Positions 1 through 10,100 are shown, counted from the stretch's first letter. The stretch is 64,000 nucleotides of DNA from Marihabitans asiaticum (GCF_007828725.1 NZ_VIUW01000003.1:62001-126000), one strand, 5' to 3'. A program made the numbers and translations. The notes: generated by a model not told the origin, from the letters alone.

Positions 1-53
1 CCTTGCAGCCTCTGGCCACCGAGGGAGAGGACGACGAAGAGAAGAGGACCTGA
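1..53 (+). CDS. DUF177/YceD-family protein, C-terminal end only
   Basis: The reading frame from base 3 gives [16 protein letters not shown] and a stop at 51-53, ending one base before the L32 start. Only the acidic C-terminus is inside the window. The assignment rests on context: in actinobacteria the DUF177 (YceD) gene directly precedes rpmF and rnc. The visible residues alone cannot identify the family. Confidence 0.6.
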   Translation, partial: LQPLATEGEDDEEKRT

Positions 54-54
54 C

Positions 55-249
55 GTGGCTGTCCCGAAGCGGAAGATGTCGCGCTCCAACACCCGCTCGC
101 GCCGGGCGAACTGGAAGGCGACGCCGGTGGCGCTGTCGACCTGCCCGCAGTGCAAGGCTCCGGCTCCCGCCCACCAGGCGTGCCCGTCGTGCGGTACCTA
201 CAAGGGTCGCTACTACGCGACTGCGGACCGCACCGAGCACGAGGGCTGA
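55..249 (+). CDS. rpmF: 50S ribosomal protein L32
   Basis: A 64-residue protein of the large ribosomal subunit starting with GTG at 55. The N-terminus [17 protein letters not shown] is the classic L32 opening. Four cysteines (30, 33, 43, 46, as CPQC and CPSC) form the zinc ribbon, so this is the zinc-binding C+ form rather than the zinc-free paralogue. It starts one base after the DUF177 stop and is followed 13 bases later by rnc, the usual yceD-rpmF-rnc order, so co-transcription is likely. Confidence 0.97.
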   Translation: MAVPKRKMSRSNTRSRRANWKATPVALSTCPQCKAPAPAHQACPSCGTYKGRYYATADRTEHEG

Positions 250-262
250 GCCCGGTCTTGCT

Positions 263-1006
263 GTGACGGCACAGCGAGACACCATCGCGCAGCGGCCCGT
301 CGAGGAGCTCCTCGTCACGCTCACCGAGCTGACCGAGGAGCCGCTCGACGAGCCGCTGCTCGTGCGTGCCCTCACCCATCGCTCGTACTCGTACGAGAAC
401 GGCGGCGTCCCGCACAACGAGCGCATGGAGCTGCTCGGTGACTCGGTGCTCGGCCTCGTCGTCACCGACCACCTCTTCCGGACCCACGGCGATCTCTCCG
501 AGGGAGAGCTGGCCAAGCTGCGCGCGGCGGTGGTCAACATGCACGCCCTGGCGGAGGTGTCCCGGACCATCGACCTCGGCCACTTCGTCCGGCTCGGCAA
601 GGGCGAGGAGGGGACCGGTGGACGCGAGAAGGAGTCGATCCTCGCCGACACCCTCGAGGCGGTCATCGGCTGCACCTACCTCTCCAGCCCCCATCCCCGG
701 GGGTTCGACGCCGCGGGACGCCTGGTCCATGCGCTGCTCGGGCCGGTGATGCGCCGCAGCGCGACCCTCGGCGCCGCGCTGGACTGGAAGACCTCGCTGC
801 AGGAGGTCGCGGCCAAGATCGGCGAAGGGGTGGTCCGCTACCACGTCGAGGCCTCGGGGCCGGACCACGAGAAGGTGTTCGCCGCGACCGTGGTCGTCGA
901 CGGCGTCGAGCGGGGCAGTGGCTCTGGCCGGACCAAGAAGGTGGCCGAGCAGCAGGCAGCCGAAGGCGCATATCAGCTGCTCGCGGCCCAGCTCGAGCAG
1001 TCCTGA
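263..1006 (+). CDS. rnc: Ribonuclease III
   Basis: A 247-residue double-strand-specific endoribonuclease that matures rRNA and cleaves structured RNAs. The signature [10 protein letters not shown] at 52-61 carries the metal-binding Glu56 and catalytic Asp60; Asp129 and Glu132 in DTLEAVIG complete the active site. A double-stranded RNA-binding domain occupies roughly residues 170-243 and ends in the typical [16 protein letters not shown] helix. Start is GTG at 263, 13 bases after rpmF; mutM begins 1 base after its stop, so the three genes look like one transcript. Confidence 0.97.
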   Translation: MTAQRDTIAQRPVEELLVTLTELTEEPLDEPLLVRALTHRSYSYENGGVPHNERMELLGDSVLGLVVTDHLFRTHGDLSEGELAKLRAAVVNMHALAEVSRTIDLGHFVRLGKGEEGTGGREKESILADTLEAVIGCTYLSSPHPRGFDAAGRLVHALLGPVMRRSATLGAALDWKTSLQEVAAKIGEGVVRYHVEASGPDHEKVFAATVVVDGVERGSGSGRTKKVAEQQAAEGAYQLLAAQLEQS

Positions 1007-1007
1007 C

Positions 1008-1868
1008 GTGCCTGAGCTGCCCGAGGTCGAGGTCGTGCGCCGCGGTCTGCAGGAGCACGTGGCCGGTCGAACGATCGCGGCCGTCGAGCTGCGCGGCACC
1101 AGGGTCGCCCGGCGCCACCTGGCCGGACCAGACGACCTCGTCGCCCGCGTCGTCGGGTCGGCCGTCACCGGCGCGCACCGCCGCGGCAAGTACCTCTGGC
1201 TCGCCCTTCGCCCACCGGGCGCGGACCGTCCCGAGGACGCCCTCGTGGTGCACCTCGGGATGAGCGGGCAGATGCTCGTCGGGCCGCCGGACTCGCCCGA
1301 CCAGCGGCACCTGCACGCCCGGCTCGACTTCGCCGACGACGGACCCCAGCTGCGCTTCGTCGACCAGCGCACCTTCGGCGGGCTCTCGCTCTCCACCCTT
1401 CGCGAGGACGGTCTGCCCGAGGCCGTCGGGCACGTGGCACCCGACCCCTTCGACCCCGCCTTCGACGCCCGGGCCGTCGCCCGCACGATCAAGGCCCGCT
1501 CCAGCGGGATCAAGCGGGTGCTCCTGGACCAGCGGGTGGTCTCGGGAATCGGCAACATCTACGCCGACGAGGCGCTCTGGCGGGCACGCACCCACGGCGA
1601 GCGCCCCGCCTCTGCGCTGACCAAGCCGGCGATCGAGCGGCTGCTCGGCCACGCCCGCGAGGTCATGGATCAGGCCCTGAAGCAGGGCGGGACGAGCTTC
1701 GACGCCCTCTACGTCAACGTCAACGGCGCCTCTGGCTACTTCGACCGCTCCCTGGATGCCTATGGCCGCGAAGGCCTTCCCTGCAAGCGCTGCGGCGCGC
1801 CCATGGCGCGCGAGCAGTTCATGAACAGGTCGAGCCACTTCTGCCCACGCTGCCAGCGGTTGCGGTGA
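1008..1868 (+). CDS. mutM: Formamidopyrimidine-DNA glycosylase (Fpg)
   Basis: Base-excision repair enzyme that removes 8-oxoguanine and formamidopyrimidines and nicks the abasic site. The GTG at 1008 is chosen because it gives MPELPEVE, where the exposed Pro is the Schiff-base nucleophile and the next Glu is catalytic; the frame is open further upstream but overlaps rnc. Lys61 in RRGKYLW matches the conserved active-site lysine. The C-terminus is the zinc finger Cys259-x2-Cys262-x16-Cys279-x2-Cys282. At 286 residues it has normal family length. The gene follows rnc as in most actinobacteria. Confidence 0.97.
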   Translation: MPELPEVEVVRRGLQEHVAGRTIAAVELRGTRVARRHLAGPDDLVARVVGSAVTGAHRRGKYLWLALRPPGADRPEDALVVHLGMSGQMLVGPPDSPDQRHLHARLDFADDGPQLRFVDQRTFGGLSLSTLREDGLPEAVGHVAPDPFDPAFDARAVARTIKARSSGIKRVLLDQRVVSGIGNIYADEALWRARTHGERPASALTKPAIERLLGHAREVMDQALKQGGTSFDALYVNVNGASGYFDRSLDAYGREGLPCKRCGAPMAREQFMNRSSHFCPRCQRLR

Positions 1869-1913
1869 GTGGCGCGACGGCTTCGAGCTGGTCTACCCGA
1901 GGGATGCGCTGGT

Positions 1914-2315
1914 TCAGGACTCCATCACGGGATCGTGGGTTGGGTAGCCCAGTGAGGTGGCGGCGGCGAGCATGCCGGCGTCGTGACTGACGATCGTGGC
2001 GTCTAGCCCGGCAGCGATCACCGAGCCGAGATGGATGGCGTCCAGCGTTTTCACGTGTGGCTCGAGGGCCTCGGCTGCCGCCAATACTCCGTCGGTGATG
2101 GGAACAAGGGACAGCGAGTCGAGGACCTCGTCGCGTAGCTTCACCGGCAGGCCTTCTCGGCGGAGCACGCGGGTGAGTTCGGTTCGGAGAATGCGCGATG
2201 AGACCACCACGTGCTGCTCCTCGGCTGTGGTGCGGTCAATCCATGCCGCTGCTGAGGCAGAGTGTCCGAGCAGAGCTCGCAGAGCCACCGAGGTGTCGAG
2301 GTAGTAGACGGTCAT
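1914..2315 (-). CDS. vapC: PIN-domain toxin, VapC family
   Basis: A 133-residue PIN-domain ribonuclease and the toxin half of a toxin-antitoxin pair. The four acidic metal ligands are in place: Asp7 (YYLDTSV), Glu46 (RTELTR), Asp92 (LDAIHL) and Asp112 (VSHDAGM). The ATG overlaps the stop of the antitoxin gene by four bases, so translation is coupled. Target specificity (for VapC usually tRNA or rRNA) cannot be read from sequence. The pair sits on the strand opposite the core genes between mutM and an oxidase gene and shows slightly lower GC than its neighbours, in keeping with acquisition by transfer. Confidence 0.9.
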   Translation of the reverse strand: MTVYYLDTSVALRALLGHSASAAAWIDRTTAEEQHVVVSSRILRTELTRVLRREGLPVKLRDEVLDSLSLVPITDGVLAAAEALEPHVKTLDAIHLGSVIAAGLDATIVSHDAGMLAAATSLGYPTHDPVMES

Positions 2316-2560
2316 CGGTCGCGTTCGTCGGCCAGCAGTTCCTCGATGGTGGCAGCGGTACGTAGTTCGTGGCGGGGCAGGTCAGCGAGTCGTGAGCCGC
2401 CTCGACGCTTGGGCGGCAGGAGCTGAACCGAATGAGGGCGAGGAACGACCTGTGCGATCGCACGGTTGTGGCGGGTCACCGTGTAGGTCTCGCCAGCTTC
2501 GACCTCAGCAAACATGTCAGTGGGGTTCTGCCGCAGCTGCGCGACGGTGATCGTCTTCAT
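2312..2560 (-). CDS. Phd/YefM-type antitoxin
   Basis: An 82-residue protein starting MKTITVAQLRQNPTDMFAEVEAG, the typical N-terminal DNA-binding fold of prevent-host-death/YefM antitoxins, with a charged C-terminus that would wrap the PIN toxin. The frame is open upstream, but ATG 2560 is chosen because residues before it have no antitoxin character and a TACCCT promoter element lies six bases ahead. It is translated just before, and overlaps, the toxin gene. Autorepression is usual for the family. Confidence 0.88.
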   Translation of the reverse strand: MKTITVAQLRQNPTDMFAEVEAGETYTVTRHNRAIAQVVPRPHSVQLLPPKRRGGSRLADLPRHELRTAATIEELLADERDR

Positions 2561-2600
2561 ATCCCTAGGGTAGTGAGAATGTCTACTTATATCTACTCTT
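2561..2600 (-). promoter_or_regulatory. Promoter of the first toxin-antitoxin pair (leaderless type)
   Basis: On the minus strand a TACCCT -10 element (plus positions 2567-2572) lies six bases before the antitoxin ATG, so the transcript probably starts at or next to the start codon. The palindrome CCCTAGGG (2563-2570) overlaps it. Just upstream is an unusually AT-rich stretch (2579-2598) with repeated TCTACT words, a plausible operator. Confidence 0.5.
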
Positions 2601-2609
2601 GCTCGCGGT

Positions 2610-2780
2610 GTGCACGATGGCCTCTCGCCCGCACAGGCCAGGGCGCGGACCGCGCGTGTAGCCGGAGCGCTCGCCGGGTGGCGCGACGCCGCACGGAGGA
2701 ACGCCATCCGCAAGCGGGAGATCGCCATGATGGCCGAGTCCATCGAGCATCGGATGAACACGTTGATCGCCACCGCGTGA
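2610..2780 (+). CDS. Small hypothetical ORF or gene remnant
   Basis: A 56-codon frame from GTG 2610 to TGA 2780, too short for most gene finders. The product is basic and helix-prone, with GWRDAARRNAIRKREIAMM in the middle and a C-terminus ESIEHRMNTLIATA. Codon choice looks coding (third positions mostly G or C). No family is recognised and no good ribosome-binding site is visible. It lies between the divergent antitoxin promoter and the alpha-hydroxy-acid oxidase gene. It may be the tail of a gene broken when the toxin pair arrived, or it may not be expressed. Confidence 0.3.
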   Translation: MHDGLSPAQARARTARVAGALAGWRDAARRNAIRKREIAMMAESIEHRMNTLIATA

Positions 2781-2796
2781 GCGGGCCGGGTGGTGA

Positions 2797-4044
2797 CTAG
2801 GCGAGCGGGCGCGGCGCGAGCCGTTGTAGCTGGGTGACGTGACCGGGCTCAAGCTCTTCGAGCGAGGCGACCTGCAGCAGGCGCATGGTGCGCTCAATCT
2901 GGCCGCGGAGGATCTCGATGGCCCGGTCCACCCCTTCGCGGCCCCCGGCCATCAGGCCGTAGAGGTAGGCCCGGCCGACCATCGTGAACCGCGCCCCGTG
3001 CGCGAGCGCGGCAACCACGTCAGCGCCGTGCATGATCCCGGTGTCGAGGGTGACCTCGGTTTGCTGACCCACCTCCCGGACCACCTGGGGCAGCAGGTGG
3101 AAGGGGACGGGAGCACGGTCCAGCTGGCGGCCGCCGTGGTTGGACAGGACGATCCCGTCCACGCCGCAGTCGACGAGCCGGCGAGCATCCGCCACCGTCT
3201 GCACGCCCTTGACCACGAGCCGGCCGGGCCACATCTCCCGGACGGCGGCGAGGTCGTCGTAGCCGACCGAGGGATCGAACGCGGCGTCGATCAGCTCGCC
3301 CACCGTGCCGTCGGTCGAGGTGAGCGAGGCGAACTCCAGCGGCTCGGTCGTCATCAGGTCGAACCACCACCTCGGGTGGGTGGCGATGTCGAGCGCCGTG
3401 CGGGCGGTGATCTCCGGCGGGATGGAGAAGCCGTTGCGCAGGTCGCGCAGCCGCGCCCCCGCGACCGGGGTGTCGACGGTGAAGAGCAGCGTGTCGAAGC
3501 CGGCCGCGGCGGCCCGCTCGACGAGCCCGTAGCTGATCGCGCGGTCGCGCATGACGTAGAGCTGGAACCAGTTGCGCCCCTGCGGGTTCGCCGCCGCGAC
3601 GTCCTCGATGGCGGCCGTGCCGAGCGTGGACAGGGCGAAGGGGATGCCGGCCGCACCGGCGGCGCCTGCTCCGGCGATCTCGCCCTCGGTGTGCATGAGT
3701 CGGGTGAAGCCGGTGGGGGCGATCCCGAAGGGCAGGGAGGACGTCCCACCGAAGACGGTGCAGGTGGTATCGACCCGGGTGACGTCGTGCAGCACCGACG
3801 GGTGCAGCTCGACGTCGGAGAAGGCCTGCCGCGCGCGGGCGATCGAGATCTCGCCCTCGGCGGCGCCGTCGGTGTAGTCGAAGGCTGCCCTGGGCGTGGT
3901 GCGCCGGGCGATGTCTCGCAGGTCCGCGATCGTCTGGGCCGACGCGAGTCGGCGCCGTCTGGCGCTCAGCTGCGGCGTGCGGAAGCCGACGAGCTCGCGC
4001 AGGTCGGCGGGGCGGGGGAGCTGACGCTGGACCACGGTCCGCAC
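2797..4044 (-). CDS. FMN-dependent alpha-hydroxy-acid dehydrogenase (L-lactate dehydrogenase/glycolate oxidase family)
   Basis: A 415-residue TIM-barrel flavoenzyme that oxidises an L-2-hydroxy acid such as lactate to the keto acid. The active-site signature SNHGGRQLD is at 301-309 (catalytic His303, substrate-binding Arg306), with Lys279 in LVVKGV binding FMN. The [11 protein letters not shown] stretch near 55-65 and the APTG motif near 109-112 are also family marks. Translation starts at GTG 4044. No membrane segment is evident, so coupling to the respiratory chain or to oxygen cannot be decided. It stands alone, with no lactate permease beside it; the family has several substrates, so lldD is not asserted. 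Confidence 0.85.
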   Translation of the reverse strand: MRTVVQRQLPRPADLRELVGFRTPQLSARRRRLASAQTIADLRDIARRTTPRAAFDYTDGAAEGEISIARARQAFSDVELHPSVLHDVTRVDTTCTVFGGTSSLPFGIAPTGFTRLMHTEGEIAGAGAAGAAGIPFALSTLGTAAIEDVAAANPQGRNWFQLYVMRDRAISYGLVERAAAAGFDTLLFTVDTPVAGARLRDLRNGFSIPPEITARTALDIATHPRWWFDLMTTEPLEFASLTSTDGTVGELIDAAFDPSVGYDDLAAVREMWPGRLVVKGVQTVADARRLVDCGVDGIVLSNHGGRQLDRAPVPFHLLPQVVREVGQQTEVTLDTGIMHGADVVAALAHGARFTMVGRAYLYGLMAGGREGVDRAIEILRGQIERTMRLLQVASLEELEPGHVTQLQRLAPRPLA

Positions 4045-4069
4045 CCTACCGCCGCAGCGGCGGGAGCGC

Positions 4070-5989
4070 TCAGGGGACGGGGAGCTCCTCGAGCTCGACG
4101 GGGGTGCCGGTGCGGCTCTCGCTGAGCTCGGCGAAGGCCGCCCGGATCACCTTTGCGTACAGGTGAGCCCCGGTCAGCGACGGGTGGATGCCGTCGGCCT
4201 GCAGCTGGTCCGGGTCGTCGCTGACGGCCCCGTGCCAGTCGGCGACGACGACATTGGGGTGCTGCTCCGCGATCGCGTGCAGCGTCTCGTTGTCACCCTC
4301 GACCCGGCTGAGCCGCTCCGCGTGGAGGTTGACCAGCACGACCATGCGCTCCGGGCCGATCTCCTCCAGCAGCGCCTCAACGGCCTCCTCGTCGGTCCCG
4401 GCGTTGGTGCCGTAGGCGAGGACCACCGCCCGGCGGAGCGAGTCCCCCGCGGCGGCGACCCGCTCCGTCCCGTCCGACCAGCGCCGGTTGGACTTCGCGT
4501 CGATCTGGATGCCGGGGAAGTAGTAGCGCAGGGCGTGCACGCTGCCGACGACCATCGAGTCACCGAAGACGTCGATCTCCGAGCCGCGCGGCATCGTGAA
4601 GTCGGCCTCGTCCCCCTTCGCCGGCGCCTCCTCGGTCTGCCGAGGAGCGGCCGCCTCCGCGGCGTTGGCCTCCAGCGTGGCCTGGGTCGAGGTCTTGTCC
4701 GGGGCGGTCAGCAAAACCGCGAGCAGCGCGACGGTCGCCGCGACACTCGCGCCGACCGCGATGTGGCGGGCCCGGGGTGCCGCCGACAGCGCGCGCCGAC
4801 CGACCGCTCGCGCCGCACCGGCGAACCCGAGCTGACGTACCGGTGTCTCGACGAAGCGGTAGGAGAGGTCGGCGAGGGCGACGGTGACGAGGACCGCCCA
4901 CAGCCTCGTCCAGACGTACTGACCCGATCCCGGAGCGGTCGGGAGGTCCTGGTCGATGACGAGGATGACCGGCCAGTGCCACAGATACAGCCCGTAGCTG
5001 CGTCGACCGATCCAGGTCAGCGGCGCCAGCTCCAGGGTTGAGCGCAGCGCACCGGGGCGCTCGACGGCCGCGAGGATCAGCAGGGCGGTGGCCAGCGACG
5101 CCGCGGGGATCCCGATGCGGAAGGTCCACGACGACCCCTCACCGGCAAGCACGAGCAGGGCGCCGAGGGTGACGAGCGAGCCGAGGACGATGCCGCGCCG
5201 CCAGGCATGCCACCGAGGCGTCGTCGTCCCCGCGCGTGAGGGTCCCGCCCAGGCGAGGGCGAGAGCGGCCCCGAGCATGAGACCGACGAGGTGGGTGTCG
5301 GTGCCGTAGTACACCCGGGTGACGTCCGCCGGGTCGTACCGCACCGCCATGAGGGTCGCGGAGATCACGCCGAACCCCAGCACCACCCCCGCGATGACCC
5401 CCCACCGCAGCCCGAGGCGGCGGTGAACCGCCAGCAGCGCGACCGTCACGAGGGGCCAGAAGAGGTAGAACTGCTCCTCCACCGCGAGGGACCAGAAGTT
5501 CATGAACAGCTGCGGCGACGTCGCGTGGAAGTAGTCGCTGCCCTGGGCGATCTCGAGCCAGTTGGTCGAGAAGGTCAGCGCCCCGAGAGCCTGGCGTCGG
5601 ATCCCGACGAGCAGGTCGGCCTCGACGGTGCGGGCGATGAGGATGCAGGCCGGGACGACGACGAGCAGCGCGGGCAGCAGCCGGCGGGCACGCCGGGTCC
5701 AGAACGCCGGCAGGTCGATCCGGCCCGTGCCCTCGCGCTCGCGCACGAGGAGGGTCGTGATGAGGAAGCCGGAGATGACGAAGAAGACGTCGACCCCGAG
5801 GAAGCCGCCGGGCAGCCAGTCGGGGTCGAGGTGGAAGAGGAGGACGGCGACGATCGCCACCGCCCGCAGGCCGTCCAGACCGGGGAGGTGTCCCCGCCCC
5901 GGGCGGCCGCGCTCGGGGCGCGACGTCGCCGGCTGCCCGGCGTGCTCGTGCGCTCGGGCAGGCGATGTCTGCGGTAGTGCGGCGCCCAC
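4070..5989 (-). CDS. Membrane acyltransferase 3 with C-terminal SGNH domain (OafA-like)
   Basis: About 639 residues. The N-terminal half is an acyltransferase-3 membrane domain: [20 protein letters not shown] opens it, followed by [12 protein letters not shown] and about ten hydrophobic segments. The C-terminal third is an extracytoplasmic SGNH hydrolase-like domain with GDSM near 475 and DGIHP near 602 supplying Ser and the Asp-x-x-His pair. Such two-part enzymes O-acetylate cell-surface polysaccharide or peptidoglycan; the acceptor here is unknown. The frame stays open to 6574, but that extension overlaps the divergent acylphosphatase gene and has no family resemblance, so GTG 5989 is taken as start. 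It is followed 25 bases later by the oxidase gene on the same strand. Confidence 0.88.
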   Translation of the reverse strand: MGAALPQTSPARAHEHAGQPATSRPERGRPGRGHLPGLDGLRAVAIVAVLLFHLDPDWLPGGFLGVDVFFVISGFLITTLLVREREGTGRIDLPAFWTRRARRLLPALLVVVPACILIARTVEADLLVGIRRQALGALTFSTNWLEIAQGSDYFHATSPQLFMNFWSLAVEEQFYLFWPLVTVALLAVHRRLGLRWGVIAGVVLGFGVISATLMAVRYDPADVTRVYYGTDTHLVGLMLGAALALAWAGPSRAGTTTPRWHAWRRGIVLGSLVTLGALLVLAGEGSSWTFRIGIPAASLATALLILAAVERPGALRSTLELAPLTWIGRRSYGLYLWHWPVILVIDQDLPTAPGSGQYVWTRLWAVLVTVALADLSYRFVETPVRQLGFAGAARAVGRRALSAAPRARHIAVGASVAATVALLAVLLTAPDKTSTQATLEANAAEAAAPRQTEEAPAKGDEADFTMPRGSEIDVFGDSMVVGSVHALRYYFPGIQIDAKSNRRWSDGTERVAAAGDSLRRAVVLAYGTNAGTDEEAVEALLEEIGPERMVVLVNLHAERLSRVEGDNETLHAIAEQHPNVVVADWHGAVSDDPDQLQADGIHPSLTGAHLYAKVIRAAFAELSESRTGTPVELEELPVP

Positions 5990-6046
5990 AGCGTCACGGT
6001 AGGTCGCTCGCGCGCGTTCGCCGGGGAGGCGCACCGCAGTACCGTC

Positions 6047-6352
6047 GTGCGGGTGAGCAGCGAGACGACGACCAGCCGCGCCACCTTCTTCGTCCGCGGG
6101 CGGGTCCAGGGCGTCGGGTTCCGATGGTGGACCCGCGCCCGGGCCCTCGAGCTGGGCCTGCTCGGCCACGCCCGGAACATGGAGGACGGGCGGGTGGAGG
6201 TGGTCGCCGAGGGTGAGCCGGCCGCGCTGGACCGGTTGCACCAGCTCCTCGAGGAGCAACCGTCCTCCGCCGAGCGCCGGGGTGAGGTGACCGCCGTGGT
6301 GCGCCAGGACGCGCAGCCGAAGGGTGGCCTGGACACCTTCGTCGAGAAGTAG
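6047..6352 (+). CDS. acyP: Acylphosphatase
   Basis: A 101-residue enzyme that hydrolyses carboxyl-phosphate bonds. The first signature VQGVGFRWW (20-28) holds the phosphate-binding loop and catalytic Arg26, and Asn44 in HARNMEDGRVEV is the second catalytic residue. GTG 6047 and GTG 6053 are both possible starts. It is divergent from the acyltransferase gene (57-base gap) and lies upstream of the smc region, a common place for acyP in actinobacteria. Confidence 0.95.
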   Translation: MRVSSETTTSRATFFVRGRVQGVGFRWWTRARALELGLLGHARNMEDGRVEVVAEGEPAALDRLHQLLEEQPSSAERRGEVTAVVRQDAQPKGGLDTFVEK

Positions 6353-6358
6353 GGGATT

Positions 6359-6378
6359 GGTCGGACACGGGTCCGACC
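6359..6378 (+). terminator. Hairpin after acyP
   Basis: A perfect 7-bp stem, GGTCGGA (6359-6365) and TCCGACC (6372-6378), with a six-base loop, starting six bases after the acyP stop. There is no T run, as is common for high-GC terminators. Confidence 0.45.
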
Positions 6379-6414
6379 GGGCGCGAACACCCTTCGTCGT
6401 GTGCGCGGTGCGCC

Positions 6415-6487
6415 AGATCTGCCCTGGGGGCAGAAGTGGCGGGCGGGTCGCGCGACTCGCCCGCCACTTCTGACCAGATGGCACAAG
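6415..6487. repeat. Large REP-like palindrome
   Basis: Bases 6431-6472 form a 42-bp palindrome with one mismatched pair (outer arms CAGAAGTGGCGGGCG and its complement). Resemblance between the halves continues outward to about 6415 and 6487, so it reads as two head-to-head copies of one sequence. It sits in the 407-base gap between acyP and the chorismate mutase gene. No matching transposase is near. Confidence 0.6.
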
Positions 6488-6653
6488 TGGCAAGGACTTC
6501 TCAGCCAGGGTGATGACGACCTGACCTTTTGGTGGGCGGTGTCGGTCGAAGCACCGCGACGAGTGCCTCGGCACCTCCAGGCCGGTCCGGACCGGCCAGG
6601 CTGCACGTCATGCCCTCGGGCGAGTGGCCAGTCACCGCAGAGGTGATCGTGCG

Positions 6654-6689
6654 CCCTTCGCAGATCCCCGGGGAGCCTCAGACGAACGG
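6654..6689 (-). repeat. Dispersed copy of the 45-bp repeat found after xerC
   Basis: Read on the minus strand, these 36 bases match the first unit of the tandem array at 40228-40272 at about 34 of 36 positions, including the CCCCGGGG core and the GCGAAGGG end. The rest of the 6353-6759 gap holds the palindrome above, one more CGAAGGGG word (inverted, 6694-6701) and the promoter below; no gene was recognised in it. Confidence 0.75.
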
Positions 6690-6746
6690 TCACCCCCTTC
6701 GCGCCTCGGACCGTGAGACGGGCTGTGCTCGCCAGCGGCACCGACA

Positions 6747-6759
6747 TACCCTCGGCCCC
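6747..6759 (+). promoter_or_regulatory. Leaderless-type promoter of the chorismate mutase gene
   Basis: TACCCT at 6747-6752 lies seven bases before the GTG at 6760, the spacing expected when transcription starts at the start codon. No clear -35 box or ribosome-binding site is seen. Confidence 0.5.
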
Positions 6760-7107
6760 GTGAGCGACACCCCGCCCGAGCTGCACCAGCTGCGTCAGAG
6801 CATCGACAACGTCGATGCCGCCCTGGTGCACCTCCTCGCCGAGCGGTTCAAGGCGACCCAGCGGGTCGGGGTGCTCAAGGCCGAGCTCGGCCTGCCTCCG
6901 GCGGACCCGGGCCGGGAGGAGCGACAGATCGACCGGCTGCGGGCCCTCGCCGACGACGCCGGCCTGGACCCTCAGTTCGCGGAGAAGTTCCTCGGGTTCA
7001 TCATCGCCGAGGTCATCCGCCACCACGAGGCGATCGCCGAAGCGGGTACCTCGGCCCGCCCGAGCGCCCACCACCAGGGTCACGACACGCCGGTCACCGA
7101 CCGCTGA
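6760..7107 (+). CDS. Chorismate mutase, AroQ class
   Basis: A 115-residue all-helical enzyme converting chorismate to prephenate for phenylalanine and tyrosine synthesis. LHQLRQSIDNVDAALVHLLAERF near 8-30 is the first helix with its conserved Arg and Asp; Lys40 after VGVLK and the EERQIDRLR segment line the active site. The frame is open further upstream, but homology begins at SDTPPELHQL, and GTG 6760 is preceded by a TACCCT promoter element, which settles the start. The C-terminal 25 residues are polar and probably disordered. The gene stands alone between acyP and smc. Confidence 0.9.
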   Translation: MSDTPPELHQLRQSIDNVDAALVHLLAERFKATQRVGVLKAELGLPPADPGREERQIDRLRALADDAGLDPQFAEKFLGFIIAEVIRHHEAIAEAGTSARPSAHHQGHDTPVTDR

Positions 7108-7194
7108 GCGGGCGGGGCCGCTCCCTTCGCGCGGGTAGGGTGGCGCCACCCACCGCCGGGGGGGCCGGCGCCCAAAAGACCGAGAGAGCGTGAC

Positions 7195-10100
7195 GTGTAC
7201 GTCAAGAGCCTGAGCCTGAAGGGCTTCAAGTCCTTCGCCTCCGCGACGCACCTCTCCCTCGAGCCGGGCATCACCTGCATCGTCGGGCCGAACGGGTCCG
7301 GCAAGTCCAACGTCGTCGACGCCCTCGCGTGGGTCATGGGAGAGCAGGGCGCCAAGAGCCTGCGCGGCGGCAAGATGGAGGACGTCATCTTCGCGGGGAC
7401 GGCCGGGCGGGCGCCGCTCGGGCGTGCCGAGGTCACGATGACGATCGATAACACCGACGGTGCGCTGCCGATCGACTACACCGAGGTGACGATCAGCCGG
7501 ACGATGTTCCGCAACGGCGGGTCGGAGTACGCGATCAACGGCACGAGCTGCCGGCTCCTCGACGTCCAGGAGCTGCTCTCGGACTCGGGCATCGGCCGAG
7601 AGATGCACGTCGTCGTCGGCCAGGGGCAGCTCGACACCGTGCTCCGGGCGACCCCGGAGGAGCGCCGCGGGCTGATCGAGGAGGCAGCGGGAGTCCTCAA
7701 GCACCGCAAGCGCAAGGAGAAGGCGCTGCGCAAGCTCGAGACGATGGAGGCCAACCTCGCTCGGGTGGCCGACCTCACCACCGAGATCCGCCGGCAGCTC
7801 GGCCCGCTGGGTCGCCAGGCCGAGGCGGCCCGCAAGGCCGCGACGATCCAGGCCGACGCCCGTGACGCGAGGCTGCGTCTCGTCGCGGACGACCTGGTGC
7901 AGCGCACCTCGGCGCTCGAGCAGGAGGTCGCCGACGAGACCGAGATGCTGCGCCGTCGCGGCGCCCTCGAGGACGCGCTGACCCAGACCCGGGACGAGAT
8001 CGGCGAGCAGGAGCGGCTGGGGGCCGCGGCGGCGCCCGCGCTCGCCGCGGCGGGGCAACGCTTCGTCGGCCTGCGCTCCGTCGCCGAGAGGCTCGGGTCG
8101 ACCGCCTCGGTCGCCGCCGAGCGGGTCCGGCTGCTCGGCCAGGACGAGGAGCACGAGAGCACCACCGGTCGCGACCCCGAGCAGCTGCGACAGCAGGCGG
8201 CGCAGGCCCGCTCGGAGGAGGAGGCTCTGCTCGCCGAGGTCGCCGCGATCACCGACCGGCTGGCCGACGCGACCGGCGCACGAGAGGCGGCCGAGGCGGC
8301 CTTCGCGCAGGAGCAGCAGCGGATCCAGGGCCTGCTGCGCGCCGCCGCCGACCGGCGCGAGGGACTGGCCCGGCTCACCGGGCAGGTCAGCGCCCGACGC
8401 AGCAAGGTCGAGGCGGCCGAGGCCGAGCTGGGCCGTCTCGACGGGGTGATCGCAGACGCCGACCGACGAGCGAGCGAGGCCGAGAGCGAGTTCCGCCGGC
8501 TCGAGAGCACCATCGCCGACGCCGAAGGCAGCGAGGCCGGGCTCGACGAGCGCTACGAGCAGGCCGCCGAGCGTCACGAAGAGGCAGCGGCCGAGGTACG
8601 CCGGCTGCAAGAGGCCCAGCGACAGGCCGAGCAGGAGCGCAGCGCCGCGCAGGCCCGCGTCGAGGCGCTCGAGCTCAGCCTGCGCCGCAAGGACGGCGCC
8701 CAGGCCCTGCGCGAAGCCGCCAACTCCGACGGCCCGAGCATCCTCGGGTCCCTCGCCGAGCTGATCAGCGTCTCCGGCGGGCACGAGGGGGCGGTCGCTG
8801 CCGCCCTCGGCGCGGCATCCGAGGCGCTCGCCGTCTCATCCGCCGCCGACGCCGCCAGCGCCATCCGCCGGCTTCGCGACGACGACGCCGGGCAGGTCTA
8901 CCTCGTCGTCGGCGAGACCGCCACGAGCGTCGACCGCTCCAGCTGGCCCGAGCTGCCCGCCGGTGGCACGTGGGCGATCGACGTCGTCACCGCCCCCAAG
9001 GCCGTCTCACCGGCACTCGCCCAGGTGCTCGAGCGCGTCGCGCTCGTCGCCGACGAGGACGCCGCGCTCGCTCTGGCACCCGCGGGAGTCACCGCCGTCA
9101 CCCGTGACGGCGACGTCTTCGGGCCCGGCTTCGTGCGCGGCGGGTCCTCCGTCGCCCCGAGCCTGATCGAGGTCCAGGCGGCGCTGGACGAGGCGAGCGA
9201 AGCCGTCACCGCAGCGACCCGGGCCGGTGAGCAGGCCACCTTCGAGCTCTCCGCCGCCACGACGCGCGAGGAGCAGGCTGAGGAGGCCGCGCAGGCGGCC
9301 CTCGACGCCCTGCACGACAGCGACGCCCAGATGTCCGCCGTCGCCGAGCAGCTCGGCGGGCTGGGCCAGACGGTGCGCGTCGCGCGGGCCGAGGCCGAGC
9401 GCACCCGCGCGGCGGTCGAGGAGCTCGGCGCCGGCCTGGACCGCGACCGCGGCGAGGTCACCGAGCTGCAGGAGCGGCTCGACCGCGCCAGCGCCGATCC
9501 CACCGACGAGGACGAGCCGTCGCTGGACGAGCGGGACCGTCTCGAGGTCGAGGCCAGCCGGGCCCGGACCGCCGAGACCGAGGTGCGACTCTCCCTTCGC
9601 ACCACCGAGGAACGAGCCCGAGCCCTCCACGGCCGGGCGGAGTCCCTCGAAGGCGCTGCCCGCAACGAGATCGCCGCCCGAGAGCGCCTCCAGGCCCGGC
9701 GCGAGCGGCGGCGGCGCGAGGCCGAGGTCGCCGCGGCGGTCGAGGTGGCAGCCCGGCGTGCCGAAGGGGTCCTCGCTGGCGCGGTCGACCGGGCCCGGGC
9801 CGAGCAGGAGGCCGCAGAGCAGGCCCGAAGCGCGCGGGAGCAACGACTGAGCGAGCTGCGCACCGCCCTGGCCGCCCAGCAGGACCAGCTGCGGGAGCTG
9901 ACCGACGCGGTGCACAAGGACGAGGTCGCGCGGGCCCAGCAGACCCTCCGCATCGAGGCCCTGCAGCAGCGGGCGCTCGAGGAGCTCGGCATCGACCCCG
10001 AGGTGCTGACCGAGGAGTACGGGCCGCACCAGCTCGTCCCGCACGTGCCCGGCCCCGACGAGCAGGGCGAAGACTTCGTCATGCCGGAGCCGAAGCCGTA

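Noticed and set aside
5990-6574. N-terminal extension of the acyltransferase frame
   Set aside because: It overlaps the well-supported acylphosphatase gene and the large palindrome, and has no acyltransferase resemblance; the start at 5989 is preferred.
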